From Acropora yongei (taxonomy: Eukaryota > Cnidaria > Anthozoa > Scleractinia > Acroporidae), in the NCBI GenBank assembly GCA_014634225.1, contig BLFN01000209.1, positions 2,987,112 through 3,009,777 on the forward strand: 22,666 nt of DNA, given 5' to 3'. Of the stretch, positions 9,385 to 20,500 are shown in pieces. How positions within the stretch are numbered: the first letter of the stretch is position 1; the number at the start of each line of letters is the position of its first letter. Under the pieces are notes generated by a model. The model saw only the letters and a program-made list of their open reading frames with translations, had not been told where the DNA came from and searched no databases. Both the position numbers and the translations under genes were made by a program.

Positions 9385-9479
9385 TAGTCACACTGGTGGA
9401 TTAATTACACACTGTACTGTTTCTAGCAGGTTTAGTTTCAGCTTGAATGCTTCCTATTGTTATTATCCTCAATAATGCT

Positions 9480-9614
9480 GCGTTTTCAGTCAAGTGACCA
9501 GCAGCCATGTTGGTTTATTGAAACAAAAGAAATTATTTGCATAACAACAGAGTTCAATTCCCGGAGGACTGTTTTGGCACACCAACATGGCCGCCGTGAC
9601 GTCAAGTGAAAACC
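9480..9614. mobile_element. Small MITE or foldback with GTTTTCA ends
   Basis: The left end GCGTTTTCAGTCAAGTGAC, then CAGCCATGTTGG, mirrors the right end CCAACATGGCCGCCGTGACG, then TCAAGTGAAAAC. The segment is missing from unit C between the homologues of its flanks. This GCGTTTTCA...ACATGG pattern is one I recall as abundant in coral genomes. I could not fix a target duplication. Confidence 0.65.
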
Positions 9615-9922
9615 TTCAAAAGACTACACCAAACGAATAGAAACAGGTTGTATTTGTGGTTTATTGGACTTGAATTTCCTAAGTTGCATTTTCTATTTTC
9701 CGCAGCCAAAGCAAACTAAGCCAAAAAACTGTGAAGTCTATAGTAACATTTATTTGTTGCAGCCGTCATTGTAAATCTCGTTGTTCACCATGATAAACGA
9801 GTCACGGAAGCCCTTTAAACGTAAATTACGGCCACTTTTTTAAGTCAAGAAACAACATGTTAAGGCGTTTGTCACTTTCGCTCCATTATTAATTGTCGTG
9901 TCTATGAAAGGACTTTTCTTCC

Positions 9923-9965
9923 ATGTATGTACGTATTTATGTATGTAGGTATGTATGTATGTATT
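9923..9965. repeat. (GTAT)n microsatellite
   Basis: An imperfect run of GTAT/TATG tetramers, at or near the junction of units B and C. Confidence 0.9.
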
Positions 9966-10020
9966 ATATCTGTTACCTCTAAATGGTGCTTGCTAAAACA
10001 GGCGCAAAGCTACGCAACTA

Positions 10021-10780
10021 GGCTTCATACCTTCACAAACGGATAAATGGACGAACAGGAAAACTCTTTGAGCTAGCAAGTACTTTATCCTGGGGACACT
10101 AGCTGGCTGGAGAAAGCTGGGATCAATTACGGCTTGCGAATTTCTCCGAGACAGAAAATCCTCAAAGAATTTGGCTCCAATTTAGGGTTTAATGACAAGA
10201 CTATAACTTGAGTACAGTCAAACAAACAACTAAGGCATTCCTCTATTATGGCAAAGAACACTAACTTAGGCGATGAGGTAATGTTATCGAAAATTCTTAA
10301 CTAACCACTATCCGACGAAGTTGTGAGACAGTGATTGGTTACAACGGAATTTCCCGTTTAAAAGATTAATTAATGACTTAATTCCAAATAGTTACACTGG
10401 TGGATTGACTATACTGTTTCTAACAGGTTGAGCTACAGCTTCAATGGTTCGTGCTGTTATGATCTAAAGAACACACTTGACTTAAACGAATATGAACAGG
10501 TTGCGTTTACGGCTTATTGAACTTCAACTGAAGATCAATATTATTCACTTTTCGTTTTATCAGCGACAGGAAAATTGACTAAATTACTGTGAATTCATCA
10601 TCACGTTTTGAAGATTATTGGTCGCGGCTTGATTTGGTAGTACACCATTGTAAACGAGTCGAGGTGTCCTTTTAAACGTAAATTGTGGCCCTTCTTTTGA
10701 ACCAAAAAAGTAGCTAGCTGACGTGACCAACATGTCAAAAGCGTTTGACATTTCTGCTGCATACGTAGATGTTGTTCAAT
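10021..10780. repeat. Tandem unit C of the three-copy repeat (shortest copy)
   Basis: It contains CCTTCACAAACGGATAAATG, GAAAACTCTTTGAG, CATTCCTCTATTATGGC, TTAACTAACCACTATCC, GTTACACTGGTGGATTG, CTACAGCTTCAATGG, AAACGAATATGAACAGGTTG and GTCGAGGTGTCC in order. I see no inserted elements, so it serves as the empty-site reference for A and B. It has no coding potential. Confidence 0.7.
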
Positions 10781-10953
10781 CATTTAAGTCAGGCTTTTCC
10801 TCAACAAATGGAGCATGAAGTCATGGTATAACACAATACCCGCTTTAGAAAACTAAGTTGAAATCAAGCTCTTGGCTTAGTAGTGGTTCACCCTTTCTGC
10901 ACCACTTGAGAAAAATACCTACACGTTCTTTACCAGGACTGGAACGTTTGATC
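10781..10953 (+). promoter_or_regulatory. Upstream flank of putative exon 1
   Basis: The 170 bases before the ATG would hold the 5' UTR and core promoter if exon 1 is real. I see no convincing TATA box or initiator. The extent is arbitrary. Confidence 0.2.
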
Positions 10954-11020
10954 ATGTTGGTCATTACAACTTATTGCATAATCATTGCGTTCGCACCTAT
11001 CCACTCCAGTGAAGAGCCTA
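10954..11020 (+). CDS. Putative exon 1 of the nuclease: signal peptide
   Basis: The ATG opens MLVITTYCIIIAFAPIHSS followed by EEP, a short hydrophobic core and a polar stretch as in a cleavable secretion signal. The exon ends one base into a codon at a consensus donor (A|GTAAGT, 11021-11026), and exon 2 begins with the two bases needed to complete that codon. The match in phase, orientation and expected content supports the link. The 8.6 kb intron and the exon-2 relic at 17998 leave open that this exon served a different, now dead, paralogue. Confidence 0.5.
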
Positions 11021-14000
11021 GTAAGTAGTGTGAAAAAAAAAACAAAAAAACAAAACAAAACAGAAACGAAAAACTCACAAGACACTTCCCAACAACTACT
11101 AAGAGGTTGCCGTAAGTACCATTAGTTTTGCTTCTCATTCCTTGAAGGAATCATTAAGTTGGGGTCGGTATTCTAGAAATTGTTTCTAGAAATTGACTGA
11201 TACTTTCTAACGACCGTTAACAAAGCAGAAAATCCACGCAAAGAATGTCCTCTTCTTCGTCTTCGTCACTAAACTACGGGGAGAAATCTTGATATTTATT
11301 TGTGTAGTTCGCTGTCTGAACATTTGCCTTTTTAGTTGATACCAGCTCACACATTTCAATAGAAAATTAATTCAAATACAATGCAAATGTTTTACCCAAG
11401 AAAACAATCGTGTTTTGACTGATCGGCGACTACTTTTCACGAAGACAACAAATGGAACCTAACACTGTTCCAGGTTGCAGTATTCTATACCAAGAGAAAA
11501 TAATTTCATTATTTCTTCTTGTCTCGAGATCTCCAGACCCTAAAGGTTATAAAGATTTTGCGTTGGTTGTTCCGATTAAATCAGTCACTAATATTCCCTT
11601 TTTTTTGGCTTAACCCTCCTCCAATTCTTTACAAATTCAGAAACTAAGTCCACTTATCACAGGATGTATACCACATCACGTGGATGCGTTTTCACACGCA
11701 ATTAAACAAAAAAAAAAGAAATGATGAAAATCTGTAAAGATTTGTATGTGGCACCTAACTCTATCGTGCTCCAAATTTCTTGCGCTTTTCCTCTGCTGTC
11801 TGCATTTAGAGAAAAGGTATGTGACCTGATTAAATTAATAGTAAGTAAATAACACCTCACAGAAACATCGTGAAATATATTTTCTTCAAACAATGCAGAG
11901 AATTGTTTGGTGATTACAAAAAGCGTATTCCGTATTGTCCCAGTTCGTAGACTTACTAGAATAGTTTTATGATCATAGAATCTTCGAACGTTACACCCTG
12001 AAATAGTGAACTGATATCAGCTTAGTTCTTGCCTTTCTTCATACCATTTGAACTTTCAACTGTAGTAGTCGAAGTACAAGTCTCACTTTCTGCAGCCTCT
12101 TGCACAAACTTCAATAGCCAGTTGTTTAGACTTTTGGCATTCATGTTCAGTTCCAATACTTTCAGTTCACGGAAATGTCTTCATCTTTGAACAGTCCGTC
12201 AGATCGGATTGTGACCACTCTTTGGTCTTGCCATTCTTGAAAAATCTGTAACGCCCATTTTTTCTTTTATACCTTAGATTCTGGAATTGGTGCCACACGC
12301 CTTTTCTTCGTCGAAAGTTTTGGGCATCCGAGACCGTGAACTTGTCTCATCGCACAAAAACTGGATGTCATAAACATCAAATTACCTTCTATAACTCCCA
12401 AATTACACATTCTATCGAAGCGTTTTTTATTTATTTATTTTTTAATCAACAAGACGAAACAATAGTCAATAGTCAGCCACTCGTTAGAGAAGCTATGCCA
12501 AAAATTGGTGCTTCGTGTTTCACCAGGGGTTTCAAACACCTGGAAACTATACAGGCACTCCGCCTTCGGCGTCTTGTTCGTTTTCATATATTTCTCGGTG
12601 TTGGAAACCCTGACAGGAAGCACTCGTTTCTAATATATTACAAGATAAATTACATGTGTCGGTTAGTTTACTTTTGGTCTAAAAGAATTAAACAAATGGG
12701 CCAAGACTGTTCTTCCTTTGCACGCTCAAATAAGTCAAACTGACCGTGAGTTAGACCGTTTTTAGTTGAATATCGAAAGTAATTATGCAATTACTTTGGT
12801 TTTGCGGGTTACGTTGCTCTACGATTGGATCAAAAAGCTTGCGCGAACATTTCAACCGATAACATGAGACAACTAAAACCAATTTCGATTTTCCCCATTT
12901 TCGTTTTCGCGGGTTTGGCGCTGCCGAGTTAACTAGCTTTGAGTGCTGATTGGCTAGAAAAAAAAAACAAGTCGTGATTTACTGCGATCTGTGATTGGCT
13001 GAAGTGTGTATTCACTTCAAAACGTGATTGGAACCACACAGGAGATGTCCCTAAGGAATAAGAGAGGCATATGTTGACAATTGCAAAACCAATTAGTTGC
13101 TCAGAAGTACGGGACTGAAAGCTGAGACAGCTGAGACAGACGGGACTGATCATTGCAGCACAGGACCAGAGCCTCCCTACCAAGTCTTGTTATGCAAGAA
13201 TTGTGAAGGTTGACACCATTCCACTGTGCAGAACATGCAACAAGCACGAAGAAACGGTGGATCATATCATATCTGGCTGTCCAGAATTGACAAAATCTGA
13301 CTACCTAAAGGGAAACAATAAGGCAGCTGCATACATCCATCCATCGGTAAGCGTGTCAACATTACAATACCGTATTCTCAATACAAGCCCGATACAAGGT
13401 CAATACAAGCCCGATACGGTTACCGAAAACGAAAAACTTACAATTCTCCGTGATATGCAGATACACTGGGATAGGCAGTTGTCAGCGAACAAGCATAATA
13501 TAGTAAAAAGGACCACGCCAATCGGTGCCGCAAGCCTATAGATGTATCAGTACCATGCTATAGAAACACATCGACAAAGGTCATTGAAAAGCTTTCAAAA
13601 TGTAAGGACCTTGAGATTGAAGTCACGATAATGTGGGGAATGAGGACACAGACTGTGCCAGTTATCGAAGGTGTGCTGGGACTTATTACAAAGGGAATGG
13701 ACCAGAACTCAGGAAAGATCCCTCAAGCTACTAACATCAATGAGTTGGACTGAAGAGATTATCCTGCTCCTTGCAACCGGCGGCCCACACACTAAGAAGG
13801 TTTCTGCCCATCCAATGGAAAACTCCTCTAGTACCTCAGCACCAACGAATGGGCCCGGTTCGAAGAGAGTGGAGGAAGCGATTTATAGCACTGAGAACGT
13901 TAACAGGAATAATAACAGTTACAGTCACAGTAACAGTAACGGTAACAATAACCGTAACTCTAGCTATAACAGCAACACTAACAATAATAATAAGAATAAT

Positions 14001-17000
14001 AAAAAATGCACCACGAAAAATCTGACGTTGAACAACTCTACTTCTTCCAAAAGGATGGGGGAAGAGGCCTTTTCAGCTAAAGCTGAACTTCAAATCCACC
14101 ACCAAAGGCCTAAACGCAACAGCAGGATGACAGGAAAAAGCTTTACTATGTCCCGAAAAAAGCTGAGAAACTCAGACGTAAATCAGGCCTCCAACACGTC
14201 CCAGCCAAGGATGACGAAACTGTCAGCGTATGCGAAAAGAGTACAGGCAGCCTTAAAACACTAAGGCCAGATTCAACTATAAGCATCCCCAACGAATCAA
14301 AGATGCTGATGAGGATGCAAAGAAAACTAACCAATGGCTCAAATCTACCGGGCTCAAAGAAGAAAAAGAAGGGCTCATCGAAGAGGCATAAGATCAAAGC
14401 CTTGCCAGCAGGGCTTACCGAAATCACATCATTAAAGACTGGGAAGACCCAGTCTGTAATAACTACGAAGAAAAACTGTAGACCATCTCATCTCGGGCTG
14501 CGCTGACCTTGCCAAGAGGGAATATATAGCGCGGCGTAACGAGGTGGCAACCTGCTACCTCTAATGGAAGATGTACAAGAAATACCTCATAGATGCTGCA
14601 GAAAAATGGTATAATCATTTTCCTAAAACAGTTGCGGAAAAGGAAAATGTGACCATCCTGTGGAACGTGCCCATCCAAACAGACAGAGCCATCTCAGCAT
14701 CCGGCCAGACAACGTTTTCGAGAACAATAGAGACAATAGGTGTATACTTGTCGATGTAGCCATACCAGCTGACAGAAACACCTCGGTCAAAGTGCTAGAA
14801 AGCTATCGAAGTAGAGAGACCTTGAAATAGAAATTGAATGGATGTGGCGGATGAAAACAGAAGTGGTCCCAGTTTTTATAGGATCCCTTGGAGTGATTAC
14901 GAAATGACTGGAGACGTTACTCACTACATGATTTTATGAACAACGAATTCGAAGTACTGTGGATGCAAATTTGTCCCAAGCGCCTCCCTGGGGGAATATC
15001 ATCCATCATTGTTGGAACGGTTTACCACTCACCAAGCGCTTGTGGTTCTTCAATGAGAAATTAGAGTCTATGGCCAGCCTCGAGGCTCAGTTCACCGATT
15101 GCGGCCCTATTTTACTTGGCGATTTTAACGAACTGGACCTCTCCCGTGTTGCTTTTGGTGTGAAACAGGTCTTTCCTTTTCCGATCCGTGGGCAGAGTAA
15201 ATTAGATTTGGTTTTTACCAACCTCAACTCGTATTATGATGTGCCCAAGAAGTTGTCACCCTTTGGGCTTTCCGATCATGTCACTGTCAAAGTTCAACCC
15301 TTGGAAAGGGAGATGCTACCCTCTCAGAAAATCGTACTGCAATCAAGAGACTTGAGGGGGACAAATCGTTTAGCAATGCGAACATATTTAGAGGAATCGA
15401 AGTCGATGTCTGCTGTCTGGTGGGTAGCTTGGTGTCGTGCAAGAGAAACCTGAGACCTTGGAAACAGTGATCAAGACAGGAAGGGATATCCCCCCCCCCC
15501 TCGCAACACCCAAGATCGTTATGACTAACGACCCCTCATGGATCAACAAGCAGATGAAATTTCTTATTAAACACCGTCAAGTTGCGTTCACTCGAGGTGG
15601 TCTGAACTCCTTGCGCAATGACGTGATCGTGAATGAACGTGATCTGAATTCCTTTGCGTAATGGTGTAAATCGTCTGCGTAAGTCGCGTCGCGCTAAATA
15701 TTACAAATCCAAAGCAGAATATTTAATGTATTGTAAGCCACGTACATGGTGGAAAGAAGTAAAGACTCTTGGGGGAATGAAGTCCGCCAATCGAACAGAT
15801 CCCGTGTCCGTCTTAACGCACGTCAAACCAGGACCCAACTCCGGTCCTATCGCCATTGCTGATACAGTGAATAAGGCATTCCTTGAGCCCATGTGTACCT
15901 TTGTGCTTCTGGCCCTGGTTACTACAACTGATGCGCGCTAGCTACTCTAATCCGCCTTCGGTTTCGGAATTCTGCGTTCGAAAGAAACTCTCTGTACTGA
16001 ATCCAGCTAAGTCCTCAGGGCTGGACATGATACCATCTTGCTTGCTAAAAGAAATGCGGACTTGTTGGCCCCAGTAGTTACTGTCATCATGAACTGTTCG
16101 TTTGCGGAGGCCCGTCAGTCGCAGTCCTGGAAGCACGCCGATATCGTTCCTATACCAAAACAGGTGCCGGTATATGATGTAAACAAGCACTTGCGGCCAA
16201 TTTCTTCAACACCTGTCCTATCAAAAGTGGCTGAAGAATTCGTGGTCGAACAGTATGTACAACCTGCTGTACTTGAGAAAGTGGATCCGGGGCAGTTTGG
16301 TACTATCCCTGGGTCAAGCACTATAGAGGCACTTATCAGTATGACACATGCGTGGTATAGTGCCACTGATGGCAACGGGGCCAGTGTAAGGGCAGTGTTA
16401 TTCGATTTTAAGAAAGCATTCCTTATTGATCATGGGATACTTGTCTAAAAGATCCGCCTCTTTAACATCCTTTGGATTACTGACTTCCTGAGTTGCCGTA
16501 AGCAGCGAGTGAAATTAGGTCAAGATTAATATTGTTTTTCAGAGTGGCGTGATGTCCCGGTAGGGGTTCACCAAGGTACTAAATTGGGCCCATGGCTCTT
16601 CGTTATGATTAATGACCTCGACAGCCCAGGTTTTGAATTATGGAAGTACGTCGACGATTCTACCGTCTCTGAGCCAAGTCAGCAACATCCAGACCGCTGT
16701 CGATATCTTTGCCTCGCGTGCTGCCTCGGACAAATTCCAATTAAACGAAAGGTGTGTAAGGAAATGAGGATTTGTTTTAGTAAAAACCGGACTCACGATC
16801 TCAACTCTATTGTCATTAATAATGACAAGCAAGTTGATGCTCTCTCACACGCTAAGATTCTGGGTGTAAATAGTATGGAATTCGAACAATCATATTGCGG
16901 TAGTGGTTAAGAAAGCTAGGGAACGTCTGTTTTGTCTTTCTCAATAAAAGCGCGCAGGTCCAGGCACTAATGAATTAGTGCAGCTCTATCGGACCTGCAT

Positions 17001-17548
17001 CCGCCCAATCACTGAATATGCCAGCCCAATTTTTTATGACGTTCTTCCTGTATATCTTTCTCGAGAGCTAGAGGCGGTGCAAAAGAGGGCAATGCATATG
17101 ATTTTCCCATGTTTTGTGTATGATGAAGGCTTGTTAAGACAAGTCTTGTCACTCTGTTAGACCGAAGGAAAGCCCTAACGGACAAACTTTTCAAGAAAAT
17201 CGTAGAAAACGAAGAAATCAAGCTCAGGAATTTACTGCCTTCACAAAATGCTAAGCATTATAATCTTAGAAAGGCACGCCAGTTCAATCCGGTTTTCAAG
17301 ACAGACGTCAGATTTCGAAATAGTTTTGTTGTTTTAACGCACTTAAGGTTTCATGATGAAATTTTTTTATCATTTTTAAGAATTATGCTTTCTTAGTAAC
17401 TTATTACTTCAAGATTCATTTATTGTTAGTAGTTAGTTATTATGTAGTGATTTAAGGTGTTTTCTTTATATTTTTTAATCTTTTATTCTGTAAATGTGAC
17501 GTAATTCAACCCTGGGTTCCAAAGTTATATTCAGTAAACTATCTATCC

Positions 17549-17587
<39 letters not shown>

Positions 17588-20500
17588 CGGCTCAGCAAAA
17601 TACCGAAGGCATCAGTTTCCGCGAAGTCCAAAATATAACACCCCTAGGAATGGCACATAACTTGCGGAAAGCGCTATCACTGAAGCAATGAACTCCCCAT
17701 GGGGACTTTGGACCACGGTTTGATCCCGGCTCTCATGGAGAAAGCTAACCAAGCTCACGAGAATGTATAATAATCATGATGACGATAGTGATGATGATAA
17801 TGATGATGATGATGATGATGAAGATGGTGATGATGACGATCACGATCACGATACTGACAATGATAATGATAATAAATTAAAAAAAATAATCCTCGTCATC
17901 ATCATCATCATCATCAGCAGCAGCAGTAGCATCTTCATTATCATCTTGGCCAGGATCATTATCACCATCTTTATTATCACTATCATTACATATTTAGCGA
18001 AAGCGGAACCGAGAGGCACCACACCGTGCTTCCACCTATGATTCCGGAAGCACTTCGTGGAAAACAAACCCCTTACAGAGCTTGAGGTCGACAATCCTTC
18101 AGGTCCAAGGAAGTGCCCTTGGACCTCTATTACTTAATGTATTTCTTAATGATCTGTCCTATAACTGGAGTTAAGATTAACGCCTACGGTGACGATCAGC
18201 AGCTTTACAGTTCAGATAGTGATCATGTAGCTCTTTACAATAAGTTGAATGACGAACTTTACATTGCAGTGTATTGGTTCAAACATAATGGACTTATGGC
18301 CATCCTGAAAAATTTCCATCGATAACTCTTGATAGTACAGATCAAGACTTTTTGTTTGTAGTAAATGGAACACATATTAAGAAAGGCGACAATATTGATC
18401 TGTTAGGTGTAAATATTGACTCTAAATTTACGTTTGATAAGCATGTATCGGTTGTTTGTAGTAAAGGGAATAAGCAGTTCCAGGTTATTAAGCGGTTTAA
18501 AAGGCTAGTAAGTAGACAGACAAGGCAAAGACTATATAACGCATTCATACAACCGTCGTTCCAATATTGTAGCGATGAGTGGCTCCACATAGTAAAGATA
18601 ACCTCGAACAACTTAATAAGCAGGCACTCAGAGTAGTTTTAGACGATCAATCTAGTACCAGTTCTATGGAGAGTTACTACGCAAACTACATACGGTCACA
18701 TTGGAACAAAGGAGAATACAGAATATGTTAGTTACCGTGTATAAATGCTTCCATGGTGCAGCACCGCCGTATTTCCGAACTTATCTACAGGCGCGTGATG
18801 CTGGTTCCTATAATTTGAGAGGTTATGCCAAACTGAAACCGCCCGCTGTTAGAACAAAAAGATTTGGCCTTCACTCTTTTCTTCATCTGGTCCCTGATGC
18901 ATGGAACAAATTACCGGACACTACTAGGAAGGCTAACACCTTAACTCTGTTTAAATACAAACTCAAACAAACTAAGAACTAATGGTTGAGCATTGAGCCT
19001 TCTTTTTGTTATTTTTTTTCTTTTCTTTTGTTTTTAAGTTTTAGTTAGTTGGTAGTTAGTTTTTTATATATAATTATTACAATGTATTTGATTTTCCTAG
19101 TTTATAATTGATTGTTTTCGGAGATACTAGCACAATAGTGCCATTTACAATCCAAATAGAAATAAAGTTTATGTATGTATGTATGTATGCATGTAGACCC
19201 TCAATTACTATTGTTCTCGCTTTGCTAACAACTTAAGTTCCCTTGGTAAGAACCGGTCCTCTGTCAGTTTCAAGATGATACCAGTTACAAAAAAGCGTAA
19301 TTGAAAGAAAAAAAGTACGTCCTTGCCGCGAGTTGCATTATGATTCGTTATTAACTTTGTCATTAAAAAGGTTTTGTACTAATTGTTATAAAGCCAAAGG
19401 AAAACTAATTTGTTTGGCCTTTCAGGACAAACGCAAACACTAAAATACGCCAATATTAATGCAAAGCAAGTACCCGCAGCTGGCGCTAAGAGCGGGAAAA
19501 CGCGTGAGAACAAGTCTGAGAATGTTGCGCGAGATCCTTTTTAGCCAATTACTGAGCGCAGTAATGTAAAACCAGACCAGTTGCAAAATTTCTTTCTCGA
19601 TTCTCGTTTGAAAACTGCTCTATGAATCTGATTGTAACTGTGATTCTATTTTAATAGAAGCGGAACGGCGAAGTCTCGTAACTTGCAACCCTGCCACGAA
19701 ATGCTTCACGAAGTACTTTGCGATGGACAAGCCCCCTGAAGGGCTTGAGATTGACCATCCTTCAGCAATTAGTTGCATTTGTCAAACAGTTCCAGGCTTG
19801 GCTGGTGACTTCTTTGCGACTGCCTTTGATAACCAAGCCGGAATCGCCTTATTTTCCGGGTACGCCCTGGTCGCTACTCAAGCGACACAGATAGGTTCGT
19901 ATCCTCGGCCAACTGTGGGATGGCGGACCAATCCAAGTGAGTAACGTCATTTTCCTTCCTTTCATGTGGATAAATGCAAATGTCTGTATTTTAATACGCA
20001 TCAGACTCATGCACTCCAAATAAAGGAGTCCAGGCAAACGAGAAGTGTATTTTACTTGGTAGTTCTCAATGTTATGGTTCCTTCCTTCCTTCCTTCCCTC
20101 TCTTCTTTCCTTCCTTCCTTCCTTCTTTCCTTCCTTCCTTTCTATCGCAATCGCAATCGCAAACAGTAACCAGAACTCCTTACCTGAATTGAGGAGGCCG
20201 ATCTTACCACCAATGGGTGGAGCACAACTTATAGGCAAATCTGTTTTCGAGATTAAGCTGACTTAGCCTGAGAACCTTTAGGTGTTCTTATTAAATCGGT
20301 TTCTTCATTCTTTCAGAACTAGCCAAGGAAGGCTCTGACGCCATGTATGCAGGTCACGGAACTGGTCCCCAGGGAATCGACAAAGGCCACTTAAATCCCA
20401 GCAACGTAAACTCGTTCGACGTCGATCATATGGTGGCCACTTTCACGTACAGTAACGCGGTACCGCAGTACGGCAGCTTTAACCGTGGTAGTTGGAAAAA

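Larger units (their letters stand above)
8605..9905. repeat. Tandem unit B of the three-copy repeat
   Basis: In the order of unit C it carries CCTTCACAAACG (about 8720), GAAAACTCTTTGAG (about 8750), CATTCCTCTA (about 8790), TTAACTAACCACTATC (about 8848), CACACTGGTGGATTA (about 9391), TTTCAGCTTGAATGCTT (about 9435), TTTATTTGTTGCAGCC (about 9747) and ACGAGTCACGGAAGCCC (about 9796). Three small elements (8930-9066, 9082-9376, 9480-9614) account for its extra length over C. The start overlaps the end of A because the unit junction is unclear. Confidence 0.7.

Noticed and set aside
11171..11195. Doubled TTCTAGAAATTG as a heat-shock element
   Set aside because: The repeats contain TTCnnGAA, but the spacing between them does not follow the 5-bp heat-shock periodicity.
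13900..14010. Asn/Ser-rich region as a CRISPR-like or structured repeat array
   Set aside because: The units are 3-6 bp and imperfect, an ordinary simple repeat in a eukaryotic genome.
17763..18041. Asp-rich and Ile-rich open frame
   Set aside because: It is a translation of the GAT and ATC microsatellites.
19622..19654. ATG with hydrophobic codons (MNLIVTVILF) directly before exon 2 as an alternative signal exon
   Set aside because: It meets a TAA before the acceptor and has no donor, so it cannot join exon 2.
20082..20238. Frames over the TTCC run in intron 2, both strands
   Set aside because: Translation of a microsatellite within a well-supported intron.
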